Position numbers and translations under genes: made by a program. From Fischerella muscicola SAG 1427-1 = PCC 73103 (GTDB lineage Bacteria; Cyanobacteriota; Cyanobacteriia; Cyanobacteriales; Nostocaceae), in contig NZ_AJLJ01000077.1 of the NCBI RefSeq assembly GCF_000317245.1, forward strand, positions 1 through 54,472: a stretch of DNA of 54,472 bases, in the 5' to 3' direction. The notes beneath the pieces are model-generated. The model ran no database searches, was not told the DNA's origin, and worked only from the letters and a program-made list of their open reading frames with translations. Positions within the stretch are counted from its first letter, which is position 1; the number at the start of each line of letters is the position of its first letter. This document shows positions 25,605-33,723 of this stretch, in pieces.

Positions 25605-26414
25605 ATGAAAGGATTGAAAGGGAAAAATGCTCTGATTACAGGTGCAAGTTCGGGTATTGGGCAAGCGATCGCCATTCGTCTTGCTCAAGAAGGCTGCAAT
25701 ATTGCCATTAATTACCGCAAAAGTTCTAAAGATGCGGAAAATACTGAGAAAATGGCAATGCAAAAAGCTTGTGGAGATATCGAAAATTGCGGTGTTAAGT
25801 CTCTACTGATACAGGGTGATGTCTCCAAAGAAGAAGACATTGTTGAAATGGTCAACACTGTGGTTGACGAATTGGGCAGTCTCGATATTCTGGTCAATAA
25901 TGCCGGAATTCAAATCGAATGCCCATCCCACGAAGTCAAGACCGAAGACTTTGACCGAGTGATAGAGGTGAATTTGCGGGGTGCTTACCTATGCGCTCGT
26001 GAAACAATAAAACATTTCCTCTCCCAAAACCGACCGGGAATCATCATTAATATTTCCAGCGTTCATGAAATTATTCCCCGACCGATGTATGTCAGCTACT
26101 CCATTAGCAAAGGCGGGATGGAAAATATGACCAAAACTCTGGCGTTGGAATATGCTAACCGAGGTATTCGTGTGAACGCGATCGCACCGGGAGCAACTAT
26201 TACGCCCATCAATGAAGCCTGGGTTAATGACCCACAAAAGAAGGCTATTGTAGAAAGTCACATCCCGATGGGTCGTGCGGGAACTTCAGAAGAAATGGCA
26301 GCAGCAGTAGCTTTTTTAGCATCTGATGAAGCAGCATACATCACTGGACAAACGCTGTTTGTTGACGGTGGACTAACGCTGTACGCTGACTTCCGGGAAG
26401 CTTGGTCTGCCTAA
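25605..26414 (+). CDS. Short-chain dehydrogenase, glucose 1-dehydrogenase-like
   Basis: A 269-aa classical SDR. The cofactor loop GASSGIGQAIA is near residues 13-23, NNAG near 98-101, the catalytic Ser in ISSVHE and Tyr/Lys in YSISKGG. The C-terminal ITGQTLFVDGGLTLYADF resembles the glucose 1-dehydrogenase group. It would oxidise a sugar or polyol with NAD(P)+, but the substrate is unproven. A residue stretch near 45-70 (NTEKMAMQKACGDIENCG) is longer than in most SDRs. It overlaps the antiporter pseudogene by 4 bp on the other strand. Confidence 0.9.
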   Translation: MKGLKGKNALITGASSGIGQAIAIRLAQEGCNIAINYRKSSKDAENTEKMAMQKACGDIENCGVKSLLIQGDVSKEEDIVEMVNTVVDELGSLDILVNNAGIQIECPSHEVKTEDFDRVIEVNLRGAYLCARETIKHFLSQNRPGIIINISSVHEIIPRPMYVSYSISKGGMENMTKTLALEYANRGIRVNAIAPGATITPINEAWVNDPQKKAIVESHIPMGRAGTSEEMAAAVAFLASDEAAYITGQTLFVDGGLTLYADFREAWSA

Positions 26415-26744
26415 GAGGGATGATTTCTTCCATAACCACAGTAGCGCTCTAGCGCTCCAATGAAACTTTCTCCCAACCCTGTCACTTCTGCAATGCGATC
26501 GCCCAATGATGCCAGCCACACCCCCAACACTACAATGAAGAGTGAAAGCAACGCAAACATCAGATATGCCTGCTGCCAGATCCGGTGCGTTGAACACAGC
26601 TACAGCACTGATACCTGTTGTCAACTCCGGTAAGGAAGTAGCACCCGCCAACAGGATCGCACCAACCCAACTACGCCCTAAACCAGTCTTTTCACCCAAG
26701 ATATCGGCGCTGCGTGAAAGCCATGTACCTACAATGACATCCAC
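26411..26744 (-). pseudogene. Sodium/calcium antiporter (CaCA) with internal deletion
   Basis: The first part (GTWLSRSADILGEKTGLGRS, AILLAGATSLPELTTGISAV) is the N-terminal alpha-repeat of a Ca2+/Na+ exchanger. After DLAAG the frame shifts and joins AYLMFALLSLFIVVLGVWLA and GDRIAEVTGLGESFIGALER, which is the start of the C-terminal repeat. The intervening about 150 aa and the last third are gone, as is the extreme N-terminus. It cannot form a transporter. Confidence 0.78.
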
Positions 26745-26779
26745 AATCTATATCAGAATATTCCTGGTGGAAGACGGGA

Positions 26780-26799
26780 GGTAAGTTTGGTTTTTCTAT
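26780..26799 (+). promoter_or_regulatory. Leader element shared by rppA and rppB (copy 1)
   Basis: A 20-bp segment, GGTAAGTTTGGTTTTTCTAT, 17/20 identical to 28282-28301 in front of rppB. It ends 51 nt before the rppA ATG. It may be an autoregulatory RppA site or a duplicated promoter (inference). Confidence 0.4.
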
Positions 26800-26850
26800 C
26801 ATAAACAAGGAGGCTGGCAATTCTAGTTGCGTTGATTTGCCTAAAGTTGT

Positions 26851-27534
26851 ATGCGGATACTACTGGTAGAAGACGATCCCGAACAATTAGAGCCATTACA
26901 AGGTGTACTGTCGGAAGCTGGATATATTGTGGATGGCGTTGAAGATGGAGAAACCGCACAATGGCTTTTGTCCAAAAAAGAGTATGACTTGTTAATTTTG
27001 GACTGGATGTTACCCACAATCAGCGGGCTAAGTCTTTGTCGTCAGTATCGACTTCTTGGCAAAACTGCACCAGTGTTGATGCTCACTGCCAAGGATACTA
27101 CACCAGATAAAGTCACGGGTTTAGATGCGGGAGCAGATGACTATCTTGTCAAACCTGCTGACTTGGTGGAACTCTTAGCACGGGTACGTGCTTTAGGGAG
27201 GCGTTCCCCCCAGTGGGTAGGAGATATTCTCCGTGTTGCAGATTTACAACTACACCTAAGTAACTTAACTGTTGAACGCAATCAAGTAAGTGTAGAACTC
27301 TCACCACGGGAAGCTCAATTGCTAGAGTACTTAATGCGTCACCGCAATCAAGTCTTAACCCGCGAGCAAATTGAAGAAGCATTGTGGGAGTGGGGTACGG
27401 AACCGGAAAGCAATGCATTGACTGTACTAGTACGCAAATTGCGGCATCGTTTGCAGTTAGTTGATGCAGCAGATTGGATTAAAACTGTCTACGGTATGGG
27501 TTATAGTCTAAAAGCTCTAGAAAATCAAACATAA
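26851..27534 (+). CDS. rppA: OmpR-family response regulator RppA
   Basis: A 227-aa two-component regulator. The receiver has acidic Asp8/Asp9, phospho-acceptor Asp51 (LILDWMLP) and the conserved Lys in YLVKP. The winged-helix DNA-binding domain spans about 125-220 (LSPREAQLLEYLMRHRNQVL, NALTVLVRKLRHRL, IKTVYGMGYSL). The pair with the kinase at 28371 matches the cyanobacterial RppA/RppB (NrsR/NrsS-type) system, linked in Synechocystis to redox or nickel sensing. An oppositely oriented gene separates it from its kinase, which is unusual. It is one candidate regulator for the 11 stress motifs, without direct evidence. Confidence 0.9.
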   Translation: MRILLVEDDPEQLEPLQGVLSEAGYIVDGVEDGETAQWLLSKKEYDLLILDWMLPTISGLSLCRQYRLLGKTAPVLMLTAKDTTPDKVTGLDAGADDYLVKPADLVELLARVRALGRRSPQWVGDILRVADLQLHLSNLTVERNQVSVELSPREAQLLEYLMRHRNQVLTREQIEEALWEWGTEPESNALTVLVRKLRHRLQLVDAADWIKTVYGMGYSLKALENQT

Positions 27535-27543
27535 CGTAATTGA

Positions 27544-28149
27544 CTAATTTATTACCCTATAGCTTACAAACATACTGACATCTTCACCAGACAATCCCAG
27601 TTCTTGAGTAATCATGGCTTTTACAGAGTTTAATTCTGTGACTGGAAACTCAAATTCTAACTTTTTAAGTACCCAGTTGGCAGTATTGACCTCAATTTTT
27701 GTAAACCCTCGCTTTTTTTCTATTTCAGCTAGGATTCCTAGCACTTTAACCGCAGATTGCACCTGCATTTGTGTATCAGCTTGCAGAGTTTCTACTTCAC
27801 CAGACACTCCCAGTTCTTGAGCAATCATGGCTTTTACCTTACTTAGTTCTGTGGCTGGAACCTTGAATATTAACTTTTTGAGTACAGAGTTTGCTGTGTG
27901 AAGTTCAACTTCGGTAAACTCCTGCTCTTTTTCTATTTCAACTTTGGTTACTAGCACATTGGTTGCAAACTGTACCTTGGCTGTGTGCGTATCAGCTTGC
28001 AGTTTGTCTGGTGTAATGTAGGAACGACTTAATAGTAGGTTTGTTAACGATTCACCACCAAGTCCAAAAGCAATTAGAAGCACCGGCAGAGGCAGCAAAT
28101 ATTCTAGCTTGGAAGAGTGCAGTTTTTGCAACAATTGGGACAAGGACAT
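27544..28149 (-). CDS. Membrane-anchored protein with two tandem repeats, between rppA and rppB
   Basis: About 201 aa from the ATG at 28149; a longer GTG/TTG-started form to 28215 is possible. An N-terminal helix (LEYLLPLPVLLIAFGLGGES) is followed by two roughly 70-aa repeats. Each runs LQADT..., EIEKxxxFTxxEXXTANxVLKKL, PxTELxxVKAMIxQELGxSGE. I recognise no domain. The repeats are acidic and amphipathic and likely lie outside the cytoplasm if the helix is a signal anchor. It is convergent with rppA (ends 9 bp apart) and divergent from rppB, so it may modulate RppB (inference). Confidence 0.7.
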   Translation of the reverse strand: MSLSQLLQKLHSSKLEYLLPLPVLLIAFGLGGESLTNLLLSRSYITPDKLQADTHTAKVQFATNVLVTKVEIEKEQEFTEVELHTANSVLKKLIFKVPATELSKVKAMIAQELGVSGEVETLQADTQMQVQSAVKVLGILAEIEKKRGFTKIEVNTANWVLKKLEFEFPVTELNSVKAMITQELGLSGEDVSMFVSYRVIN

Positions 28150-28281
28150 ACGGCAACGAGTAGGTGGATGAAAATTTGGGTAATACCATTTGAAATTAAT
28201 CCTGAACACAGACACGATATCTCGCGTATCTACATTTTCATACTCGCCCTCCCTTAGAATCTCACTGACGGAAGATATACT

Positions 28282-28301
28282 GGTAGGTTTGGCTTTTCTA
28301 C
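28282..28301 (+). promoter_or_regulatory. Leader element shared by rppA and rppB (copy 2)
   Basis: GGTAGGTTTGGCTTTTCTAC, 17/20 identical to 26780-26799. It ends 69 nt before the rppB ATG, in the divergent gap with the repeat-protein gene. It suggests rppB has its own regulated promoter. Confidence 0.4.
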
Positions 28302-28370
28302 CCTACGTAGTAGACCTTATCCTGCCTTGTATCTGTGTGCCTCCGTGTCCTTCGTTCTCACCAAAGCCTG

Positions 28371-29648
28371 ATGTTTCATCGTAGTCGCAGCAATTTAGCT
28401 CTGTGGTTTACTCTAACAATGGGGAGCATTTTGGTCGTTTTTGCGGGAGTAATTTACTACCAAGCAGTCTTAGATGAGCTAGAGGATCTCGATCGCTTAC
28501 TTCACAAAAAATCCAGAGTCATGGCGGTGAATGCAAAGTACGATCTGCGTAACAAACAGCTAGACCTAGAAAATGTGCCACTTATAGGCAGTAACGTACC
28601 ACCACAGGGTACTGAATTAGTATATGCGCGTTGGTACGATACTAAAGGTCAACTAGTGCAATTTGTCGGTACATATCCAGAAGCACAGGTTAAAGCAATC
28701 CTTGGTTTTTACACTCTCAAGACTACGTTTTACTCCTCAAAGGCAGCGCCCACTGTTACTTGGCTCCGTCAGTTAACGCTGCCCGTCTACCAGGATAGTT
28801 TATTAATCGGTTATCTTCAAGTTGCAACGCCACTGACATCCGTCCAAAATAATCTGGCTCAGTTACGGCTAGTTTTGCTTTTGACAGTGCCAGTAACTTT
28901 AGGGGTTATCGGTTTGGCTGGTTGGTGTTTGGGGGGAATAGCAATGCAACCTATTCGTGACAGCTACAACCAGCTACAACGCTTCACATCTGATGCTTCC
29001 CATGAATTGCGATCGCCTCTGTCAGCTATTACTAGTAATGCCCAATATGGCTTACTGTCTAAATCTAACGATATTGAGGCGCAGCGTCAACGCTTCGGGA
29101 AGATTTTCGATGTTGCCAAGTCTATGAATACTCTAGTGAATAATCTACTGTTTCTGGCGCGTCATGCAGGTCGGTTATCACCTGAATCTTTGCAAGAAGT
29201 TGACTTGAAGAGTGAGCTTTTACAGATAGCAGATGAATATGCAACACAAGAGGCTGCACAACATCTCAATCTAACTTACACTTTACCAACTGCCAGTGTA
29301 ATTGTGCTGGGTGATGCCGACTTGCTGTGTCAAGCGGTAGTTAATTTGCTTAGTAATGCCTGTAAATATACTCCTGCTGGAGGTCAAGTTCAGCTGCGAC
29401 TGTTCACCCAATCAAATTGGGCTGTGATTGAAGTTATAGACAATGGTATCGGTATTCCTGAAGCTGATTTACCGCATATTTTTGAGCGGTTTTATCGGGT
29501 GGATAAAAAGCGAACGCGCCAAACTGGCGGATATGGCTTAGGGTTATCGATTGTCCAACAAATCGTCTCTGCACACGGTGGTCATATTAGTGTCAAAAGT
29601 CTAGTCGAGAAGGGATCAACTTTTCAAATAATTTTGCCACTCAAATAG
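28371..29648 (+). CDS. rppB: Sensor histidine kinase RppB
   Basis: A 425-aa kinase. Two membrane helices (LALWFTLTMGSILVVFAGVI near 10-29 and VLLLTVPVTLGVIGLAGWCL near 170-190) flank a periplasmic sensor of about 140 aa. HisKA is FTSDASHELRSPLSAITSNA, and the HATPase has N-box LLSNACKYTPAGG, G1 IDNGIGIPEAD, F-box FERFYRV and G2 GGYGLGLSIV. I use the ATG at 28371 over GTG 28335. It is the partner of RppA but is separated from it by a minus-strand gene. Confidence 0.9.
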   Translation: MFHRSRSNLALWFTLTMGSILVVFAGVIYYQAVLDELEDLDRLLHKKSRVMAVNAKYDLRNKQLDLENVPLIGSNVPPQGTELVYARWYDTKGQLVQFVGTYPEAQVKAILGFYTLKTTFYSSKAAPTVTWLRQLTLPVYQDSLLIGYLQVATPLTSVQNNLAQLRLVLLLTVPVTLGVIGLAGWCLGGIAMQPIRDSYNQLQRFTSDASHELRSPLSAITSNAQYGLLSKSNDIEAQRQRFGKIFDVAKSMNTLVNNLLFLARHAGRLSPESLQEVDLKSELLQIADEYATQEAAQHLNLTYTLPTASVIVLGDADLLCQAVVNLLSNACKYTPAGGQVQLRLFTQSNWAVIEVIDNGIGIPEADLPHIFERFYRVDKKRTRQTGGYGLGLSIVQQIVSAHGGHISVKSLVEKGSTFQIILPLK

Positions 29649-29665
29649 CCGCATTAGTTGGTGCT

Positions 29666-29697
29666 GTCACTTTCTGTTCACATTTTTTAGCAATACT
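29666..29697 (+). promoter_or_regulatory. Stress-motif promoter H (structured leader, baeRF7 gene)
   Basis: GTCACTTTCTGTTCACATTT with exact -10 AATACT. The predicted start is near 29704, 384 nt upstream of the gene at 30088 and 6 nt before a perfect 22-bp palindrome. Confidence 0.75.
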
Positions 29698-29709
29698 GAA
29701 GATGGCCAG

Positions 29710-29837
29710 AAAAGGAGTGTACACTCCTTTTGACCTCTGATTGTTGTGTGTAATGGGTTTTATAACCCATACGTGTTGTGGCTAATAGGACAATGGGGGA
29801 AAGTCAAAATTCAAAAAAATTTTTTAAGTTTTGACTT
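29710..29837 (+). other. Three consecutive hairpins in a long leader
   Basis: Hairpin 1 is a perfect palindrome, AAAAGGAGTGT/ACACTCCTTTT (29710-29731). Hairpin 2 is ATGGGTT-TTAT-AACCCAT (29753-29770). Hairpin 3 pairs AAAGTCAAAA with TTTTGACTTT (about 29800-29837) and is followed by T-rich sequence, resembling a terminator. Starting from promoter H this could be a small RNA of about 135 nt or a structured 5' leader. Confidence 0.45.
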
Positions 29838-30087
29838 TTTCATCTCCCCATCTGTCCTATTTACACTCTTTAATGGCAACCGATATCAAATATTTAACTA
29901 AGCTGCAAATCAAAAAGATGAATTACTAACTAAGCTTTTGGCCAATAGCTGATATGTTTCCTCATATCCATACTTTAAAAAAAGTCTATTAACATTCGTA
30001 GGCTCAGGTTTTTTATATGGCAAACTAACATTTTTAACTATGAATTACAAAGAAAATATTGGGTATTTTGATTCAGGAGGAAAAGAC

Positions 30088-31242
30088 ATGAAATTATTGT
30101 CTATTAATGAACTAAAAACTCTAGTAGAAAAACCAGATGGATATTGTGTCTCACTTTATATGCCTACTATTAAGTTGGGGGCAGAAACGCAACAAAATCC
30201 CATTAGATTTAAAAATTTGATGCGAGAAGCAGAGGAACAACTGATCAAAAGTGGTCTTCGCGCTCAAGATGCAAAAGATTTGCTTCAACCAGCACAAGAA
30301 ATTGATAAATATGAATTTTGGCAGCACCAAAGCGATGGACTGGCCATTTTTATATCTAAAAATATATTTAGCTATTACTGTTTACCACTTAATTTTGCAG
30401 AATTAGTAGTTGTTAATGACCGCTTCCACCTGAAGCCATTGTTATCTCTACTGACAGGTGATGGACAATTTCATATTCTAGCTCTCAGTCAAAATCAAGT
30501 GAGATTGTTTCAAGGTACACGCTACAGTGTGAACGAGATTGAATTAGAAAACGTGCCTCAAAGTCTTGCCGAGGCGCTGAAATATGATACTGCTGATAAA
30601 CAGTTACAGTTCCATACTGGTACACCACAAGGAGGTGGTGGTGGCGATCGCGCTGCAATATTTCATGGTCATGGTGCTGGTAATGACGAGGAAAAAGATA
30701 ATATCCTACGATACTTTCGTCAGGTGAATGAAGGACTGCAAGAATTGCTCAAGAATCAGCAAGCGCCTTTAGTGTTGGCTGGGGTTGAATATCTGTTTTC
30801 AATTTATAAAGAAGCAAATACCTATCCCCATTTGATTGATGAAGGAGTTACAGGTAATCCAGATGAGTTAAAAGCAGAAGAGTTACATTCGTTAGCTTGG
30901 AAAATTGTCCAGCCTTACTTTGAGCAAGCTCAACAGGCAGCAGCTGAACGCTATCAAGAATTAGCAGGTACAGGGCAAACAAGTAACAACATTAAAGAAA
31001 TTGTTCCTATGGCTTTCTATAAGCTAGTTGATACTTTGTTTGTTGCGGTTGGTGTCCAGCAATGGGGATATTTTACTCCAGATGAGAATCAAGTTGAATT
31101 GCATCAACACAAAGAAATTGGTGACGAGGATTTAATGGATTTTGCTGCTATTCATACTTTATTAAACGGTGGAACAGTTTATGCAGTTGAGCCGGAAGCA
31201 TTACCAGATAATACACCGTTAGCTGCTGTGTTCCGCTACTAA
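30088..31242 (+). CDS. baeRF7-like (bacterial eRF1-related) protein
   Basis: A 384-aa protein resembling the bacterial archaeo-eukaryotic release factor family 7. The N-terminal part (VSLYMPTIKLGAETQQNPIR, LKNLMREAEEQL-like) leads to a central eRF1 domain 2/3-like region (FHILALSQNQVRLFQG, GGGGDRAAIFHGHGAG, PLVLAGVEYLFSIYKEANTY) and a C-terminal VYAVEPEALPDNTPLAAVFRY. The Gly-rich GGG loop takes the position of the GGQ-type loop of release factors. Roles in translation quality control or ribosome rescue have been proposed for baeRFs. AGGAGG 8 nt before ATG 30088 decides that start over 30040. Promoter H lies upstream. Confidence 0.78.
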   Translation: MKLLSINELKTLVEKPDGYCVSLYMPTIKLGAETQQNPIRFKNLMREAEEQLIKSGLRAQDAKDLLQPAQEIDKYEFWQHQSDGLAIFISKNIFSYYCLPLNFAELVVVNDRFHLKPLLSLLTGDGQFHILALSQNQVRLFQGTRYSVNEIELENVPQSLAEALKYDTADKQLQFHTGTPQGGGGGDRAAIFHGHGAGNDEEKDNILRYFRQVNEGLQELLKNQQAPLVLAGVEYLFSIYKEANTYPHLIDEGVTGNPDELKAEELHSLAWKIVQPYFEQAQQAAAERYQELAGTGQTSNNIKEIVPMAFYKLVDTLFVAVGVQQWGYFTPDENQVELHQHKEIGDEDLMDFAAIHTLLNGGTVYAVEPEALPDNTPLAAVFRY

Positions 31243-31286
31243 ACTTAATGTTATGTCGCTGTAAACCTTGATTAAGGAGGTGTCTT

Positions 31287-32684
31287 TTGACTGAGAATCC
31301 ACCTTCCTCTTCATGGCAGTTGAGTATGTCTCGGCAAGAACTTGTGGAGTTAGTGCGATCGCAACTCGAAACACTGCTACAACAAGAAAACTTCCAGGGA
31401 GCGAAAGCCCTATTAGTACCTGTACAACCTGTGGATATTGCCCAAGTGATCGAGGGTTTGCCAAAAGCTATGCAGGCTCTAGCTTTTCGCTTACTCTCCA
31501 AACAGGAGGCTATTGAAGTCTATGAATATCTCGACTCCAGTGTCCAGCAGTCCTTGATTGCAGAGTTGAGGCAGCAAGAAGTTCTTAACATTGTAGATAA
31601 GATGTCGCCCGATGATCGAGTGCGACTATTGGACGAGTTACCCGCTGTTGTTGTTCAGCGGCTATTGCAACAACTCAGCCCCGCTGAACGTGAAGCCACT
31701 GCCTTAATTCTAGGCTACAAAGAGGGCACGGCTGGGCGGATCATGACCACAGAATATCTTTCTGTAAAGGAAAATTTAACAGTTAGCCAAGCGATCAAGC
31801 GGGTTCGCGTTTTAGCTAGTGCCACTGAAATTATCTACTATCTTTACGTGACTGATAGAAAACGCTGCCTCACGGGAACTCTTTCCTTTAGGGATTTAGT
31901 GATCGCCCAACCAGAACAAAGACTGGGTGAAATTATGACCCGTGATGTGGTGTTCGTCCACACAGACACAGATCAAGAAGAAGTAGCACAAATTATCCAA
32001 CGCTACGACTTAGTAGCTGTGCCTGTAGTGGATACAGAACAGCGTCTAGTTGGTATTGTGACTGTGGATGATGTGCTGGATGTCTTAGAGCAAGAAACCA
32101 CAGAAGATATTTACAAACTGGGCGGGGTGGAAGCTGGAGGCGATAACTATTTCCAGACGAACGTATTGACAGCAGCTCGTAAACGGGTTGTCTGGCTATT
32201 TGTCCTGTTAATTGCCAATACTGGCACTACTGCTGTCATCAGCGCTCAGGAGAATGTTTTAGAACAAGTTGTTGCCTTAGCTGCCTTTATTCCCTTATTG
32301 ATTGACGCAGGCGGAAATGTTGGAGCGCAGTCTTCAACGGTGGTGATTCGAGGTCTGAATCTTAGGGAAGTTGGCATCAAAAAAGCTTTGCAAGTGGTGA
32401 CGCGAGAAACAATCACAGGGGCGCTATTGGGAGTGATGTTAGGGATAGCAGTGATTTTCTGGGCTTACTTTCTTGAAGGAAGTTTGCCAATCGCAATTAC
32501 TGTAGGGACAAGCCTGTTAACTATCACTATCTTAGCGGCTGTGTCGGGTTCTGGCTTACCTTTTTTATTTGGTGCGATCAGTTTAGATCCAGCCTTGATG
32601 TCAGCCCCGTTTATTACTTCTGTTGTAGACGTTTTGGGAGTTTTTATTTATCTCATGCTAGCTAGAGCAATTTTACAAATATAA
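31287..32684 (+). CDS. mgtE: Magnesium transporter MgtE
   Basis: A 465-aa protein with the MgtE order: N domain (about 20-135; repeated helical segments such as LLDELPAVVVQRLLQQL), two CBS domains (about 140-265; IMTTEYLSV, IMTRDVVFV, VGIVTVDDVLDVLE) and five membrane helices from about 290. PLLIDAGGNVGAQSSTVVIRGL carries the pore region. It imports Mg2+, gated by Mg2+ bound to the N/CBS domains. It starts with TTG at 31287 behind a strong AAGGAGGT. The 44-bp gap to the baeRF7 gene suggests cotranscription from promoter H. Confidence 0.92.
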   Translation: MTENPPSSSWQLSMSRQELVELVRSQLETLLQQENFQGAKALLVPVQPVDIAQVIEGLPKAMQALAFRLLSKQEAIEVYEYLDSSVQQSLIAELRQQEVLNIVDKMSPDDRVRLLDELPAVVVQRLLQQLSPAEREATALILGYKEGTAGRIMTTEYLSVKENLTVSQAIKRVRVLASATEIIYYLYVTDRKRCLTGTLSFRDLVIAQPEQRLGEIMTRDVVFVHTDTDQEEVAQIIQRYDLVAVPVVDTEQRLVGIVTVDDVLDVLEQETTEDIYKLGGVEAGGDNYFQTNVLTAARKRVVWLFVLLIANTGTTAVISAQENVLEQVVALAAFIPLLIDAGGNVGAQSSTVVIRGLNLREVGIKKALQVVTRETITGALLGVMLGIAVIFWAYFLEGSLPIAITVGTSLLTITILAAVSGSGLPFLFGAISLDPALMSAPFITSVVDVLGVFIYLMLARAILQI

Positions 32685-32721
32685 GCACTTTAAACATTTA
32701 CAATTATATTTCCAGTGGATG

Positions 32722-32758
32722 ATGTTTCAAGTGGGAATTGAAACCCCACCTCAAACAT
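32722..32758. terminator. Bidirectional terminator between mgtE and exoD
   Basis: An imperfect hairpin pairs ATGTTT with AAACAT and GTGGG with CCCAC. It lies in the 94-bp gap between convergent genes. Confidence 0.5.
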
Positions 32759-32778
32759 GACCACCAAATAGTTTCTTC

Positions 32779-33402
32779 TTAACGACTTAACCAAATCTTG
32801 ATGTAATCAAGTAGGCTAGAACCACCCCAAATTACTCCAATTAGAATCGAAGTAGTTAGAATACCTCCCATTAGACAAAGGATTAAACCACCCAGACTAA
32901 TAGCACCATCATCTTCCAGCAAACCAAAACTAGTAACGAAAATTCCTATTGCAGGTAGGGTGTTAGTTCCAGGAATGGGAATCATCATCGAAATTGCCAT
33001 TAAGGCGATCGCACTACCTATGACAACTCTACCTGGTAAAGTAACGCATATATAGACGAGACGCGGACGAGCGATCGCCTCAATTCTTCGCAACCCCGGA
33101 ATTCCTTTTTTCAAAAATCCTTGGACTGTTTCTAGTTTAATTGGATGATTTACCATCCGCTGTGGTAACCACGGAGTTTTGGAACCTGCAATAAGTTGTA
33201 TCGCTAGTAAAAAAATTAGGATACCGAAAGGGACAGAATAACCAGGTGCTGGTATTGGTAAAGCTGAAGGCAAAGATAGAATTACAAGTAAAAACCCAAA
33301 TATTCGTTCCTTTGCCAGTAGTAAAATATCTGCCAACTTAACTTGAGAAGGTTGTTTTGTTTCAAAAAAAAAGCGTTCTAACTCGTTGGAAAGTTTAGCC
33401 AT
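32779..33402 (-). CDS. ExoD-family membrane protein
   Basis: A 207-aa protein of the exopolysaccharide synthesis ExoD family. The soluble N-terminus (about 1-30) is followed by hydrophobic helices near 33-52, 55-72, 120-160 and 170-195. Family features are LPSALPIPAPGYSVPFGILI and IPIPGTNTLPAIGIFV, two similar Pro-rich reentrant-like motifs. The biochemical role is unknown; rhizobial exoD affects exopolysaccharide and alkali tolerance. It is convergent with mgtE. No stress motif lies on its upstream side. Confidence 0.87.
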   Translation of the reverse strand: MAKLSNELERFFFETKQPSQVKLADILLLAKERIFGFLLVILSLPSALPIPAPGYSVPFGILIFLLAIQLIAGSKTPWLPQRMVNHPIKLETVQGFLKKGIPGLRRIEAIARPRLVYICVTLPGRVVIGSAIALMAISMMIPIPGTNTLPAIGIFVTSFGLLEDDGAISLGGLILCLMGGILTTSILIGVIWGGSSLLDYIKIWLSR

Positions 33403-33660
33403 ACAATCATGAAGATTACTACAGTTCGTTAAAGCACCCCATAGTCAAAATGAACAAAGTTCATGACCAATTATAATCTTTTTTGATAATTCAAGGATTT
33501 TTCTAACCAAAGGTAGAAAACTTTTAGTCCTAAAATCTAACATAAGAAAGACTAAAAATATTAGAATTGGTAATTATTTTGTATCTAAATTATATTTTTC
33601 AATCAAAAATTATTGTGAACTAAAATATCTACTTATATGGGAAGCAGTCTTTTCATATTT

Positions 33661-33692
33661 GTCACTTTCTATTCACTTTTGTTGTCAATACT
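33661..33692 (+). promoter_or_regulatory. Stress-motif promoter I (beta-barrel protein)
   Basis: GTCACTTTCTATTCACTTTT with exact -10 AATACT. The predicted start near 33699 gives a 25-nt leader containing AAAGGAAAG as Shine-Dalgarno. The rest of the gap 33403-33660 is AT-rich with nothing recognisable. Confidence 0.78.
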
Positions 33693-33723
33693 AGAGATAA
33701 AAGAATGAAAAGGAAAGAATATC

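Noticed and set aside
29710..29731. The 22-bp palindrome as the rppB terminator
   Set aside because: It lies downstream of promoter H and has only a short T-run; a terminator role is possible but not better supported than a leader hairpin.
32730..32745. CRISPR-repeat-like GTGGGAATTGAAACC
   Set aside because: Single copy, no spacers and no cas genes; better explained as part of a terminator hairpin between convergent genes.
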